A model generated the notes under the pieces. That model made no database searches and had not been told where the DNA came from. It was given only the letters and a program-made list of their open reading frames with translations. A program made the position numbers and the translations under genes. This document shows positions 15,212 through 23,483 of a stretch of DNA of 43,003 nucleotides, piece by piece. The first letter of the stretch is position 1. Every line of letters begins with the position of its first letter. Source of the DNA: JBBTQS01 sp964627055 (GTDB lineage: Bacteria; Patescibacteriota; Patescibacteriia; Magasanikbacterales; JBBTQS01); assembly GCA_964627055.1 (NCBI GenBank), contig CAZVGV010000006.1, forward strand, positions 1 through 43,003. The letters are read 5' to 3'.

Positions 15212-15757
15212 TTACGCTGCCTTCTTTTTCTTTGCTGCCTTCTTCGGCTTCTCCATGACTGCTTCCATGACAGCTTCTACTGCTTCTGCTGCCTTGGTTA
15301 CTACAGTCTTCGATTCTTTCTTTGGAGTCATCGCAGCGGCGAGAGTCTCTACCGCGCGAATGAGCTGATCGAGCTTTGCATTTACATTCTGGAGCTCACG
15401 AGTCGTTGCTCCGTTGTCTGCAGAAGCTGCAGGAGCGGATGGACGAGGCGTGAACGATGGGCGATCGTAGTCGCGCTGTGGAGCGCGGGAACCTTCGTAG
15501 TCACCCTTCTTCGCGCCAAAGCACTTACCACAGAAGATTGGGCGCTCGCCGGTTGGGCGAAACGGCACCTCACACTCATCGCCACAATCGCTGCACACTG
15601 CTGGATGCATTCCACCAGGTGCGCCGCCACCGCGGTTACCACCAAACCCGCCACCAAACGAACGCTTCGGACCACCGAAACGTGGGCGATCACCGCCACC
15701 AAAGCCACCTTCGCGACGGAATCCGCCACGGGAGCCACCATTACCTTGATAAGGCAT
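15212..15757 (-). CDS. CxxC-x17-CxxC zinc-ribbon protein with Gly/Arg-rich start and Lys-rich tail
   Basis: 181 aa. Residues 1-50 are rich in Gly, Arg and Phe (FGGGFGGNRGGGAPGG), like RNA-binding RGG regions. Then MHPAVCSDCGDECEVPF and IFCGKCF give CSDC-x17-CGKC, the zinc-binding module known from CPR genomes under that spacing name. A helical segment (ELQNVNAKLDQLIRAVETLA) follows, then an Ala/Lys tail ending KKAAKKKKAA. Function unknown; nucleic-acid binding is a reasonable inference. Lies 10 nt downstream of engB and is probably co-transcribed. Confidence 0.85.
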   Translation of the reverse strand: MPYQGNGGSRGGFRREGGFGGGDRPRFGGPKRSFGGGFGGNRGGGAPGGMHPAVCSDCGDECEVPFRPTGERPIFCGKCFGAKKGDYEGSRAPQRDYDRPSFTPRPSAPAASADNGATTRELQNVNAKLDQLIRAVETLAAAMTPKKESKTVVTKAAEAVEAVMEAVMEKPKKAAKKKKAA

Positions 15758-15767
15758 AGGACCTACA

Positions 15768-16337
15768 TTATTTAAGTATTTCTTCGATTAATTCTCCGAT
15801 CCCAATGCCCTTCGCCGACGAGAAGGGAATGACCCGGTGGAAGCCTGCTACTTCCTTGACCTTTTGCAGACGCGCATCATACTCGCTCTTCTTAATCTTG
15901 TCAACTTTGTTGGCAACAATTACGAAGTTTTTGCGGGCAATTTCGAGTGCCTCGATCATTTCGAGGTCGTCCTTCGTCGGGCCGACGTTCGCATCGAGGA
16001 TGAGCGCGAGCACCTTTTGCTCATGTCCGGAGCGGAAAAGGTACCAGTTGATCACCTTGGTCAGCCATTCGCGGTCTTCGCGAGACCCAGACGCGAACCC
16101 ATACCCCGGCAAATCCAGAAGATAGAAGTTCTGGTTGATGAGGTACACATTGAGCTGGCGGGTTTTGCCCGGCTTGTTGCTCGATTGCGCGAGATTCTTG
16201 CGCCCCACAATCGCATTGATCGTCGACGACTTGCCCACATTTGACCGTCCAATGAACGCCACCTGCGGAATATCACGGTCAAGAATCGCATCGGTCCCGA
16301 TGACGCCTTTTACAAATGTGGCAGAAGTGATGCGCAT
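15768..16337 (-). CDS. engB: Ribosome-biogenesis GTPase EngB/YsxC
   Basis: 189 aa, normal length. G1 GRSNVGKSS, G2 within NKPGKTRQLN, G3 DLPGYG, G4 NKVD, G5 SSAKG are all present. Acts late in assembly of the large ribosomal subunit. A TAGCAT box lies 9 nt before the ATG on the minus strand, so the leader is very short. Followed by the zinc-ribbon gene. Confidence 0.95.
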   Translation of the reverse strand: MRITSATFVKGVIGTDAILDRDIPQVAFIGRSNVGKSSTINAIVGRKNLAQSSNKPGKTRQLNVYLINQNFYLLDLPGYGFASGSREDREWLTKVINWYLFRSGHEQKVLALILDANVGPTKDDLEMIEALEIARKNFVIVANKVDKIKKSEYDARLQKVKEVAGFHRVIPFSSAKGIGIGELIEEILK

Positions 16338-16391
16338 AGTTCTGGTATGCTACAGCATCTGGGAGGTTTTGGCTAGTTTGTTTGCATCGCA

Positions 16392-16400
16392 TGGTATACT
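16392..16400 (+). promoter_or_regulatory. Extended -10 promoter just before the lipoprotein gene
   Basis: TGGTATACT with TATACT at 16395-16400. Transcription should start near 16407, so ATG 16402 would be upstream of the transcript and ATG 16408 would be its first codon. Confidence 0.6.
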
Positions 16401-16407
16401 GATGTAT

Positions 16408-17028
16408 ATGCGATCTCTTTTTGGGCTTATTGCGTTGCTGCTGCTTGTTGGTGCTGGTTGTGATCCGGTTCGGATTCTTTCTGGCGTTCCGGCGAATACA
16501 ACTTCTACTACTGCTGTCATAGAGGAGACAGGAGTAGTAGCTCGGTCATTCACGTTTGATGAACTTGAAGAAAAAATTGAAGGAGGGTCTCGGGCGTGGC
16601 TATCGTCACTTATCGGCAAGCCCACACGTGTGCGTCTTCCGATCGTCAGTGTTTACGCATTCGGGTGTACAACAGCAACACAATACTGTGTCTCCACCTT
16701 TACGGGAGGCTGTTACGGTCCATTTGTGGAATTGAAGGGTAAGACCGCGTCGATTGATGCATTGCGTGCACGTTGTGAGCAAGTATGTGATGAGGCTGGA
16801 TTCGATGCAGGCCTAGATGGTCCTTGTACACCAGAGTTTGTTGCATCGAACTGTTCTGTTCTCCTCGATGTTGAAGGAACGGTGAGTGCTGTGGGTAAGC
16901 CTAACGCAAAGGCAGTGAAGGAGCAGTGTACAGCAGATGAACCCGTGTACACGATCACTGTTGATCGCGTACAAGGACCGTTAGACACCGGTCGTAATGA
17001 GGAGTTCGTGCTTCGCGAGTATCGATAA
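16408..17028 (+). CDS. Lipoprotein of unknown function
   Basis: 206 aa from ATG 16408, chosen over ATG 16402 because the -10 box ends 7 nt before it. Signal peptide MRSLFGLIALLLLVGAGC with the lipobox VGAGC. The mature part is Cys-rich (FGCTTATQYCVS, GGCYGPF, ARCEQVCDEAGF, GPCTPEF, SNCSVLL, EQCTAD), so several disulphides are likely. C-terminal segment PVYTITVDRVQGPLDTG looks like an edge strand. No family recognised. Its stop codon directly abuts the stop of the convergent lexA gene, without a spacer or terminator. Confidence 0.82.
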   Translation: MRSLFGLIALLLLVGAGCDPVRILSGVPANTTSTTAVIEETGVVARSFTFDELEEKIEGGSRAWLSSLIGKPTRVRLPIVSVYAFGCTTATQYCVSTFTGGCYGPFVELKGKTASIDALRARCEQVCDEAGFDAGLDGPCTPEFVASNCSVLLDVEGTVSAVGKPNAKAVKEQCTADEPVYTITVDRVQGPLDTGRNEEFVLREYR

Positions 17029-17655
17029 CTAGCTCGAAGGCTTTTTGATCACTTGGATGACCCGGCCACTGATGGTGAACGGGTCTTCTTCGTGAATGTA
17101 AATCGGTGGGAAAGAGCGGGTAGAATCGGCGAGGAGAAGAATACAGTTGTTGTCAGGGTCAGACTTGAATCGTTTGATGTTGGCCATGTCGTCGATGACG
17201 CTCACGATGACATCGTTGTCTCTCGGTGTTTGTACATCGCGGTCTATGATCACATAATCGCCGTCTTCAATGGTGCGACCATCGATGTTCGCTCGATTCA
17301 TGGAATGACCTTCTGCGCGTAACGCAAAAATATGTGTAGTCTTCTTGAGCATGCGCGGAGAAATCTTCAGATACCCCTCGAGCTGTTCCTCAGCAACAAT
17401 GGTCGCGGGCCCGCAATTGGCAGAGCCGAAGATTGGAATATTTATGAGTGTTGTACTCCCTGCGGAGCGCACACGTTCGATGGTTCCACGGCGTTTGTCC
17501 ATTCGGAGCAGACCCTTCTTCACGAGTTGTGTGAGATGATGATGCACTTTTTGTGCAGAGGGTTCGCCAATACGTTCTCCAATTTTACGCAAAGAAAGCG
17601 CGCCAAGAGACGTGGCATCAGCCGCCTTGAGAAGTTTTTCCTGCGTGGGGTGCAT
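17029..17655 (-). CDS. lexA: LexA-like SOS repressor
   Basis: 208 aa. N-terminal winged helix (SLGALSLRKIGERIGEPSAQ), then the S24 self-cleavage domain: scissile pair probably C81-G82 in FGSANCGPA, catalytic Ser118 in AEGHSMNRAN and Lys161 in DDMANIKRFK. LexA usually cleaves Ala-Gly; Cys-Gly is the pair used by UmuD. By family it represses DNA-damage genes until RecA triggers self-cleavage. The promoter has TTGATA-17-TATAGT, with the -10 exactly 6 nt before the ATG, so the mRNA is predicted leaderless. A palindrome within the spacer is a likely self-operator. Confidence 0.88.
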   Translation of the reverse strand: MHPTQEKLLKAADATSLGALSLRKIGERIGEPSAQKVHHHLTQLVKKGLLRMDKRRGTIERVRSAGSTTLINIPIFGSANCGPATIVAEEQLEGYLKISPRMLKKTTHIFALRAEGHSMNRANIDGRTIEDGDYVIIDRDVQTPRDNDVIVSVIDDMANIKRFKSDPDNNCILLLADSTRSFPPIYIHEEDPFTISGRVIQVIKKPSS

Positions 17656-17661
17656 TGCCCT

Positions 17662-17711
17662 ACTATAGGGGATAACTCGAGTTTTATCAACACGTTATCC
17701 ACAGCTGTGGA
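17662..17711 (-). promoter_or_regulatory. lexA promoter with candidate operators
   Basis: Minus strand -35 TTGATA (17685-17690), 17-bp spacer, -10 TATAGT (17662-17667). A perfect palindrome AACTCGAGTT (17674-17683) fills the spacer, and a second one, TCCACAGCTGTGGA (17698-17711), lies just upstream of the -35. The first is the better LexA-site candidate. Confidence 0.65.
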
Positions 17712-17815
17712 AACGCTGAAAACTTGACAAAACCAGCGCGCGGCAACCTGGATTGGTCTGGACGTGATGATTGTAGTGTGTTGTAGTATCACTGAATCAC
17801 AACAGGAGGGGTGCG

Positions 17816-18139
17816 ATGGAGAACAAAACACGTCGGCTACTCGAATTCCTGAACCAGGATAGTCAGAAGCCGAGGAGCTTCCAGGATATACAGCACAACG
17901 CAGGAAGGGCACATACTCTCGGAGAGCTCGTGTTGCATCTTGGGCGGCTCAGTAACTCCGGACTGATTTCGCGGGTGGAAGTGCAGGGAGCTCCAGCTGT
18001 GTATCAGATCACTGAGAAAGGGATGAAGCGGCTGCAGGCTAGCCCGTATCGAGGCGAGTCGAGTTCGGCACTACGTGTGTGGGTAGGGGTTGCAACACTC
18101 GTGGCCCTCGCCATCGGTGCGTTTTACATCTTCGTGTGA
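17816..18139 (+). CDS. Winged-helix protein with C-terminal membrane anchor
   Basis: 107 aa from ATG 17816, fixed by AGGAGG 7 nt upstream. Residues 1-80 look like a winged-helix domain (TRRLLEFLNQDSQKPRSFQD, ELVLHLGRLSNSGLISRVEV, VYQITEKGMKRLQ), similar in layout to PadR/MarR-type DNA-binding domains. Residues 86-107 form a single hydrophobic helix (VWVGVATLVALAIGAFYIFV) at the very end, so the domain would face the cytoplasm, tethered to the membrane. Target unknown. A weak TGGACG-17-TGTAGT promoter is at 17759-17787. Monocistronic with its own terminator. Confidence 0.78.
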   Translation: MENKTRRLLEFLNQDSQKPRSFQDIQHNAGRAHTLGELVLHLGRLSNSGLISRVEVQGAPAVYQITEKGMKRLQASPYRGESSSALRVWVGVATLVALAIGAFYIFV

Positions 18140-18170
18140 ATGGCACTCTCCATCCACACAGACATGAACC

Positions 18171-18215
18171 AACGAAGCCAGTTTGTGCGAACGCGCATGC
18201 TGGTTTTCGTTTTAT
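18171..18215 (+). terminator. Long terminator hairpin
   Basis: AACGAA-G-CCAG / CTGG-TT-TTCGTT with an inner TGCG/CGCA stem, then TTTATT. The T-tract overlaps the stop codon of the convergent hydrolase gene. Confidence 0.75.
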
Positions 18216-19054
18216 TCGTGTAGTAATTGGGAGAGCGCGTCAGTTATCGTGGTATTTACGATCGCAATTTCGTTTGCGTGGTGTCGGTAATCATGCCCAA
18301 TGCCGGAAATGGTGATGAGTTTCTTGGGCTGGTTCGCATGTTCGTAGATCGCGCTCAGTTCTTCGGCAGGAACAATATCGTCTAGCTCGCCGGCAATGAG
18401 CAGTAGTGGCGCATGCACAGCGCCAATGTCTTCGAGCACATGGTACTGTAGTCGGTCGGTGACGAAGGTATAAGGAATAATGTATGTACGACGTTCGGTT
18501 GAGTCCGGAATGTCGCGAGTTGTGATACGTACACCGCTGGTTTTCCATGCGTCGATGATGGCGGCGTTGTATTTGCGGGGGAAGGTGGCAGAGCCCATGA
18601 TGTTCACCACCGCAGTGACACGCGGGTCGCGTGCGGCGTAGAGCATGGAAATCACGCCGCCGAGACTGTGGCCGCCGACGAGAATCTGCTCGTACGTACC
18701 GGTCGCGAGCATGTGGTCAATCACACTGCGCACGTCGCTCAAATATTGAGTGACAGAGTACTGTGCAATGTCGCCAGCACTGCTCCAGGTGCCTGTCGGA
18801 TCAAACCGCACTGCGGTATATCCGCGCTGCGCAAGCGCCTCGGCAAGTGCTACCAAATGCGCATAATCCTTAGAGTCTGTAGTTCCGGGACACAGAATGG
18901 CGAGTTTGTTGGTCGGCGTTATCGGTGTATGAATCGCAGCAGCAAGTGCACTTTCTTCTGGATGAATCAGTGCGTGAAAATACGGCATATGCCTCATTAC
19001 ATCAGATTGTCCTGAAAGAACGCAACCCTCCTGTCTTCGAAGTCGATCGTGCAT
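18212..19054 (-). CDS. Alpha/beta hydrolase
   Basis: 280 aa from ATG 19054; an internal ATG at 18997 would also keep the full fold. Core begins NKLAILCPGTTDSKDYAHLV. Nucleophile elbow GGHSLGG, followed by LLLIAGELDDIVPAEEL (acid) and ISGIGHDYRHHANE (His), so the Ser-Asp-His triad is complete. Typical serine esterase/acyl hydrolase; substrate unknown. The minus-strand box TATTGT ends 6 nt before ATG 19054, which favours that start on a leaderless mRNA. Divergent from the DUF305 gene, 40 nt away. Confidence 0.87.
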   Translation of the reverse strand: MHDRLRRQEGCVLSGQSDVMRHMPYFHALIHPEESALAAAIHTPITPTNKLAILCPGTTDSKDYAHLVALAEALAQRGYTAVRFDPTGTWSSAGDIAQYSVTQYLSDVRSVIDHMLATGTYEQILVGGHSLGGVISMLYAARDPRVTAVVNIMGSATFPRKYNAAIIDAWKTSGVRITTRDIPDSTERRTYIIPYTFVTDRLQYHVLEDIGAVHAPLLLIAGELDDIVPAEELSAIYEHANQPKKLITISGIGHDYRHHANEIAIVNTTITDALSQLLHE

Positions 19055-19060
19055 AGTAGT

Positions 19061-19085
19061 ACAATAGAACTATTATATCTATAAT
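19061..19085. promoter_or_regulatory. Overlapping divergent promoter region
   Basis: Minus-strand -10 TATTGT (19061-19066), 6 nt from the hydrolase ATG; plus-strand -10 TATAAT (19080-19085), 9 nt from the DUF305 ATG. Neither has a clear -35. Confidence 0.5.
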
Positions 19086-19094
19086 TTTCAATAT

Positions 19095-19451
19095 ATGGAG
19101 AAGCAAAGTCTCACTTTGGTTCTTGTTGCAATTATTTTCTTGGGGCTCGGATTCGGGTTATCGTATGGGACTCGAGTAGGTGGTATATGGGGTGTGTCTG
19201 CGCCAGCTGGAATGCATGGGGTGATGGCAGGCATGAATGCACAGCTGCAGGGCAAGTCCGGTGATGCGTTCGATCGTGCTTTTCTCTCCGAGATGATCGT
19301 GCATCACAAGGGTGCTGTTGAAATGGCAGAGCTTGCACTGAAGAACGCAAAGCATCAGGAGATCATTGATCTTGCGAAGGCAATTATTGCGGCGCAAGAA
19401 AAAGAGATTGCTGACATGAAGAACTGGGAACAGAAGTGGTACGGCCGCTAA
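19095..19451 (+). CDS. DUF305 family exported protein
   Basis: 118 aa. N-terminal anchor helix (LTLVLVAIIFLGLGFGLSYG), then a helical domain with DRAFLSEMIVHHKGAVEMAE and ALKNAKHQEIIDLAKAIIAA, the conserved core of DUF305 (ferritin-like helices; HH pair at the MIVHHKGA motif). Such proteins are often found with metal-handling genes; the metal is not established. Followed by a terminator shared with the convergent SulP gene. Confidence 0.88.
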   Translation: MEKQSLTLVLVAIIFLGLGFGLSYGTRVGGIWGVSAPAGMHGVMAGMNAQLQGKSGDAFDRAFLSEMIVHHKGAVEMAELALKNAKHQEIIDLAKAIIAAQEKEIADMKNWEQKWYGR

Positions 19452-19460
19452 GTTCCCAGT

Positions 19461-19500
19461 GCAAAAAACAACACCCCGCCTAATTCCGGCGGGGTGTTGT
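19461..19500. terminator. Terminator between DUF305 and SulP genes
   Basis: Perfect stem ACAACACCCCGCC / GGCGGGGTGTTGT with a 7-nt loop; six T follow on the minus strand. Confidence 0.9.
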
Positions 19501-19513
19501 GTATTACTCTGCG

Positions 19514-21187
19514 CTACGCCTTTGCGAGGTTCGTCGCTGGGGTAGCAAGGATTGGCGTTGGAATCTTTACGCCGAAGTACTTGAGTGCTTCTTCGGATTT
19601 TGCGAAGACGAGCTGCTGCTCCTTGAGCGCACGGTATCTCGGAGATACCTGTTCGAGGAATTCTGCCACGGGCTCGTTCAAGCTGGTGATGCAGACTTTC
19701 TGTCCGCGCTTTTGTACCAGCTCGATGATTTCGTCGAGTGCTTCTGCACCATCCAGATCAATGAAGTACACGCTGCGAAGACGCAAGATCACGATGGGGT
19801 TCTTTTCTAGTCCCTGTTCGAATCGATTCACGTGTGCGCGGCTGTTAATATAGACCAGCTTTCCTTTAATGGAGTAGAGGAGAATATCCGCTTGCTCGTC
19901 GAGACTGTGCAATGTATCTCCCTGGATGTTTTTTACAATGCCCTTGTCGAATGTATTGAGCTTGAGATCGAATTGGCCACGGGATAACTTCTCGATGAAG
20001 ATAAGAAGTGATAGCGCGGTTCCGAAGACGATTCCTGCGATTGGGTCTTCGTAGAAGGTTACGGCAGCAACGATCATCGAAATCCAGAATCCTGATTTCT
20101 GGTAACGGTAGAAGCGCAGGAAGTGCTCCTTTTCAACCATGTTGATAGCGACATACACCAAGATGGATGCGATTACACACATGGGGATATAAGAGAAGTA
20201 TCCCAAGAAAAGAAACGAAATGATAGCGAGGAATACAGCACTTAGTGCAGCGGAGATCTTGCTGTTAGCACCTGTTTTGATGTTGAGAGATGTGCGTGCG
20301 AGCGCGGCTGTTGCTGGGATGCCTCCTGCAAGACCGGAAACGACGTTGGCCAGACCAAGTCCGAGCATTTCTTTGCGTTCATTGTGCTTCGTATGAGTCA
20401 TGCCATCGGCAATTTTTGCAGACAACATGGTCTCGAGAATGGCGATCAATGCAATAGCTGCAGCGCTCACGAACAGTGTTGATGAAAATTCAAGGTGCGG
20501 GGCCTGCACAAGTTTGAATGGAATATCGCCGAAGATGCTCCCGAGTGTTGCTAGCTGTAATCCAGGAATAATGCCTGTAGTTGTTAGGTACCCTAGAAGA
20601 ATACCAATAGGTGACAGGAGTAATGCACCTGGAATTCGAGGGACAAAGCGGCGTAATACAAAGAGAAGAATGAGAAAGACAGCAAAAATCAACGCAGTGA
20701 CAGTTGATGTCTGTGAGATGTGGCGAAAAGATTCTACAAGATTGGAAAAGAAATTCTCATGCTTGGGAAGTCCGTAGAGGCCCAAGGCAGCGTTGAATTG
20801 TCCGAATCCAATTACCATTGCCACACCAAGTGTGAATCCGTGCACTACACTGGAAGGAATCAGGATAAGATATCGTTCTAAGCGCAGTGCATACGCCATG
20901 AGGACGAGAAGACCGACAAGAATTGTAAGTGTTGGGAGTGCGGAAGTGCCATGCGCAACTACATATGCAGCAATGAGACCAGAGAGTGCACCAGTTGGTC
21001 CTACAACATTGTAGTTACTGCCACCGAACAGTGCTGCTACAACTCCAGCCCAGATTGCAGTGATAATACCGATAAGTGGTGTCGAACCCGAGGCAACTGC
21101 CAAAGAGATGGAGAGTGGCATCGCCACGAGTGAGACTGTCAACCCTGATTTCCAGTTTTCTTTCGCTTTGTCGAAAAAGTGCTTCAT
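19514..21187 (-). CDS. SulP-family anion transporter with STAS domain
   Basis: 557 aa, usual length. About twelve to fourteen membrane segments; the SulP opening GLTVSLVAMPLSISLAVASG is followed by FGGSNYNVVGPTGALSGLIA (residues about 54-73) and GGIPATAALARTSLNIKTGA. The C-terminal STAS domain covers about residues 440-535 (VILRLRSVYFIDLDGAEALD, KVCITSLNEPVAEFLEQ). SulP proteins carry sulphate, bicarbonate or other anions; the substrate cannot be read here. Monocistronic. Confidence 0.92.
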   Translation of the reverse strand: MKHFFDKAKENWKSGLTVSLVAMPLSISLAVASGSTPLIGIITAIWAGVVAALFGGSNYNVVGPTGALSGLIAAYVVAHGTSALPTLTILVGLLVLMAYALRLERYLILIPSSVVHGFTLGVAMVIGFGQFNAALGLYGLPKHENFFSNLVESFRHISQTSTVTALIFAVFLILLFVLRRFVPRIPGALLLSPIGILLGYLTTTGIIPGLQLATLGSIFGDIPFKLVQAPHLEFSSTLFVSAAAIALIAILETMLSAKIADGMTHTKHNERKEMLGLGLANVVSGLAGGIPATAALARTSLNIKTGANSKISAALSAVFLAIISFLFLGYFSYIPMCVIASILVYVAINMVEKEHFLRFYRYQKSGFWISMIVAAVTFYEDPIAGIVFGTALSLLIFIEKLSRGQFDLKLNTFDKGIVKNIQGDTLHSLDEQADILLYSIKGKLVYINSRAHVNRFEQGLEKNPIVILRLRSVYFIDLDGAEALDEIIELVQKRGQKVCITSLNEPVAEFLEQVSPRYRALKEQQLVFAKSEEALKYFGVKIPTPILATPATNLAKA

Positions 21188-21366
21188 ATATAGTTGGTGC
21201 GGACAATGATCGTTGCGTTTGGCCGTGGAAAGGAAAAATTAGACGAGTCTTTTCTACAGAAGACACATATTGGTGTACTGCTACGGCGATCGGCTGTCAA
21301 GTCGATTGTTGACGCTATTAACACGCGCGGTGAAACCGTGTATTCTTTCTAGGTAATTCTTTACGC

Positions 21367-21894
21367 ATGCGTACTATGGAAGGTATTTTTCAGTTTACAG
21401 TGCCGATGTTCATCAAGCAGCTCGGCGCACTCCGTATTATTCTTGATAAGGTAGCTGCATACGCCCAAGAGCAGCAGATGGATGAGCTCATCATTTTGCA
21501 GGATCAGCTTGCTTCGGACATGTTCAACTTCACACGTCAGGTGCAAATCGCTTGCGATAACGCAAAAGGAGCTACGGCGCGCCTTGCAGGCATGGAAGCT
21601 CCCAAGCATGAGGATACCGAGACATCAATCGCACAGTTGCAGGCGCGCATTGATAAAACACTCGAGTTCGTGAAGTCGGTGCCAGAGAGTGCATTTGCTG
21701 ATGCAGCAACACGACAGATCACCCTCCCGTATTTCCCTGGTGTGTACATGACAGGATACGACTACGCTCGTGAGTACGCGATTCCTAACTTCCTCTTCCA
21801 TGTGGTCACTGCGTACGCAATCGCGCGTCGCAATGGCGTACAGATCGGCAAGGCAGATTACATGAATGGATTACCATTGCAGGAACTTGCGTAA
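21367..21894 (+). CDS. DUF1993 family protein
   Basis: 175 aa; ATG 21376 (MEGIFQF) is an alternative start. Helical protein with IFQFTVPMFIKQLGALRIIL, DMFNFTRQVQIACDNAKGAT, RLAGMEAP and PNFLFHVVTAYAIARRNGVQ, matching the DUF1993 pattern (DinB-like four-helix fold, by my recollection). Function unknown. Monocistronic with a strong terminator. Confidence 0.87.
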   Translation: MRTMEGIFQFTVPMFIKQLGALRIILDKVAAYAQEQQMDELIILQDQLASDMFNFTRQVQIACDNAKGATARLAGMEAPKHEDTETSIAQLQARIDKTLEFVKSVPESAFADAATRQITLPYFPGVYMTGYDYAREYAIPNFLFHVVTAYAIARRNGVQIGKADYMNGLPLQELA

Positions 21895-21909
21895 TCAGCA
21901 CACTATCAA

Positions 21910-21945
21910 AAGAACAGCAGCCTGAGGTAGGCTGCTGTTCTTTTT
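21910..21945 (+). terminator. Terminator after the DUF1993 gene
   Basis: Perfect 13-bp stem AAGAACAGCAGCC / GGCTGCTGTTCTT, 7-nt loop, followed by TTT. Confidence 0.92.
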
Positions 21946-22016
21946 GTATCAGGTTAGCTACGACTGGCTTGCGATGCGCTTGGCAGTAGTACCAGGATAC
22001 GGCGGATGGATTTGTT

Positions 22017-22046
22017 CTGACAACTGGGCTGCTTGCGTGATATACT
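22017..22046 (+). promoter_or_regulatory. Promoter of the frameshifted nitrilase gene
   Basis: CTGACA (22017-22022), 18-bp spacer, TATACT (22041-22046) with an upstream TG (TGATATACT, extended -10). Confidence 0.6.
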
Positions 22047-22068
22047 TGGGTTACACGTTCGTTCTTTT

Positions 22069-22894
22069 ATGCAATGTCGTATTGCGGTAGTGCAATGTAG
22101 GGTGCGTCAGCTGGATGTGAAGCAGAATCTTCACAAGATGGAGATGTATATTGCAAAAGCCGCGAAGACCAAGGCAGACATCGTTGTATTTCCGGAGGAT
22201 GCAATTGCTGGATGGATTGTTGATCGACCAGACTTGGCAGATTACCACGATAAGTATCGTGCTCATTTCCAGTTGCTTGCAAAGAAATATCGCATCGCAA
22301 TTGTTCCAGGCTCAATCAGAGAAGGAGATGCGAAAGGTATCTATAATACAAACATACTATATTGATCGGGAGGGCGCGATACTCGGCTCATATCGCAAGG
22401 TGCACCTGTGGTTGCCAGAACGGCGTGCGTATCTTCCTGGCCGCAAATCTACTGTTTTTCATACAGAATTTGGATTGATCGGATTGGCAATTTGCTGGGA
22501 CTTGGCGTTCCCCGAGTTGTTTCGCAGTATGGTAAAGAAGGGAGCGCAGATTGTGATTTGTCCGAGTTATTGGTGCTACGAAGACGCAGGTCGTGGACAG
22601 CAGTATGACAAACGTTCAGAGGCGACGTTTATTGATGCAACATGTATTGAGCGCGCATTTGAGAACGAAATGTTTGTCGTGTTTTGCAATGCGGCAGGTG
22701 TGCAGTACTTCGGGAGGAACAAGTCGAAGCTCGTTGGACATTCGCAAGTTACCGAGCCGTTCAAGGGCGTCGTGAAGAAGCTTAATGATCATCGTGAGCG
22801 CATGTTCATCGCGTCGATTGATACGCGTGTGCTGCAGACCGCAGAGACATCATATGAAATCAGACGTGATCTGCGGAAGAAGTTGGCGGTGTGA
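22069..22894 (+). pseudogene. Carbon-nitrogen hydrolase (nitrilase family), frameshifted copy
   Basis: The first frame (ATG 22069) encodes the N-terminal 98 residues through GSIREGDAKGIYNT and then stops at 22363-22365; the rest continues one frame over from YYIDREGAILGSYRKVHLW to the end at 22894. Comparison with the intact paralogue at 24712 puts the lesion at 22350-22352, where ACAAAC replaces an expected ACAAC: one extra A. All catalytic positions (Glu in FPEDA, Lys in YRKVHLW, Cys in AICWDLAFPE) are otherwise kept, so the break is recent or is a sequencing error in a short A-run. Confidence 0.85.
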
Positions 22895-22953
22895 TGCGCC
22901 GACATGGAGGTTACCCAAGCAAGCAATGATGGCGCAGATACAAAAATGACCTC

Positions 22954-22982
22954 TTGACACAACAAAGAATTTCCTGTATATT
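22954..22982 (+). promoter_or_regulatory. Consensus-like promoter of the 116-aa orphan gene
   Basis: TTGACA (22954-22959), 17-bp spacer, TATATT (22977-22982): the closest match to the sigma-70 consensus in the window. Predicted leader about 69 nt. Confidence 0.85.
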
Positions 22983-23057
22983 CCTTGGTCGGCCATAGTG
23001 TACTGGTTCGTACGCTCGAGAATGCCGACACAACCAATGCAGAGAGTGGGTGCAGAT

Positions 23058-23408
23058 ATGAGCAAGATCGAAACGAGTCTGATGGAGTGTGGGTGGGAAC
23101 AGTCGAGCAGCGCCCCACTCGTGCTCCATGCGTCGTTGACGCACCACATCGAGACTACAACTCGCGGTGCGGACGGGAGGGAGAGTCGCTATACGTCGCT
23201 GTCTCTTCGACGTGCTGGTTCACGGTACGCCGTGGTTTGGAGCGAATGGCGGCAGAGTGAGGCTGGTGCTGACAAAGGTTTTCACAGCGATGAGAGCGTG
23301 GAGTTCGACCCGCCGGTCGATGCTGTCGCGGTGGGGTACGCGCACACCATGACGGTCGACATCGAGATGTGCCGCATCAACTTCTGGACGAAGCCTTCCG
23401 GAGAGTAG
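23058..23408 (+). CDS. Small orphan protein of unknown function
   Basis: 116 aa from ATG 23058. Soluble, no signal peptide. Two strands of Ser/Thr-rich sequence (SAPLVLHASLTHHIETTTRG, SLSLRRAGSRYAVVWSEW) and a C-terminal segment AVGYAHTMTVDIEMCRINFW; it may be a small beta sandwich. No family recognised. It sits between the two nitrilase copies with its own near-consensus promoter and a palindromic terminator. Only a weak purine-rich site (GAGTGGG) precedes the ATG. Confidence 0.65.
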   Translation: MSKIETSLMECGWEQSSSAPLVLHASLTHHIETTTRGADGRESRYTSLSLRRAGSRYAVVWSEWRQSEAGADKGFHSDESVEFDPPVDAVAVGYAHTMTVDIEMCRINFWTKPSGE

Positions 23409-23438
23409 TTCCGGGGGCGCCGACGGCAGACATAGCAT

Positions 23439-23472
23439 AGAGACGAGTAGTACTACTCGTCTCTTTGTTTTG
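23439..23472 (+). terminator. Spacerless palindromic terminator
   Basis: 26-bp perfect palindrome, AGAGACGAGTAGT joined directly to its reverse complement, then TTGTTTTG. Confidence 0.8.
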
Positions 23473-23483
23473 TGAAAGCAATA

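Noticed and set aside
16402..16407. ATG 16402 as start of the lipoprotein gene
   Set aside because: It lies only one base after the -10 box, so it would not be in the transcript; ATG 16408 fits.
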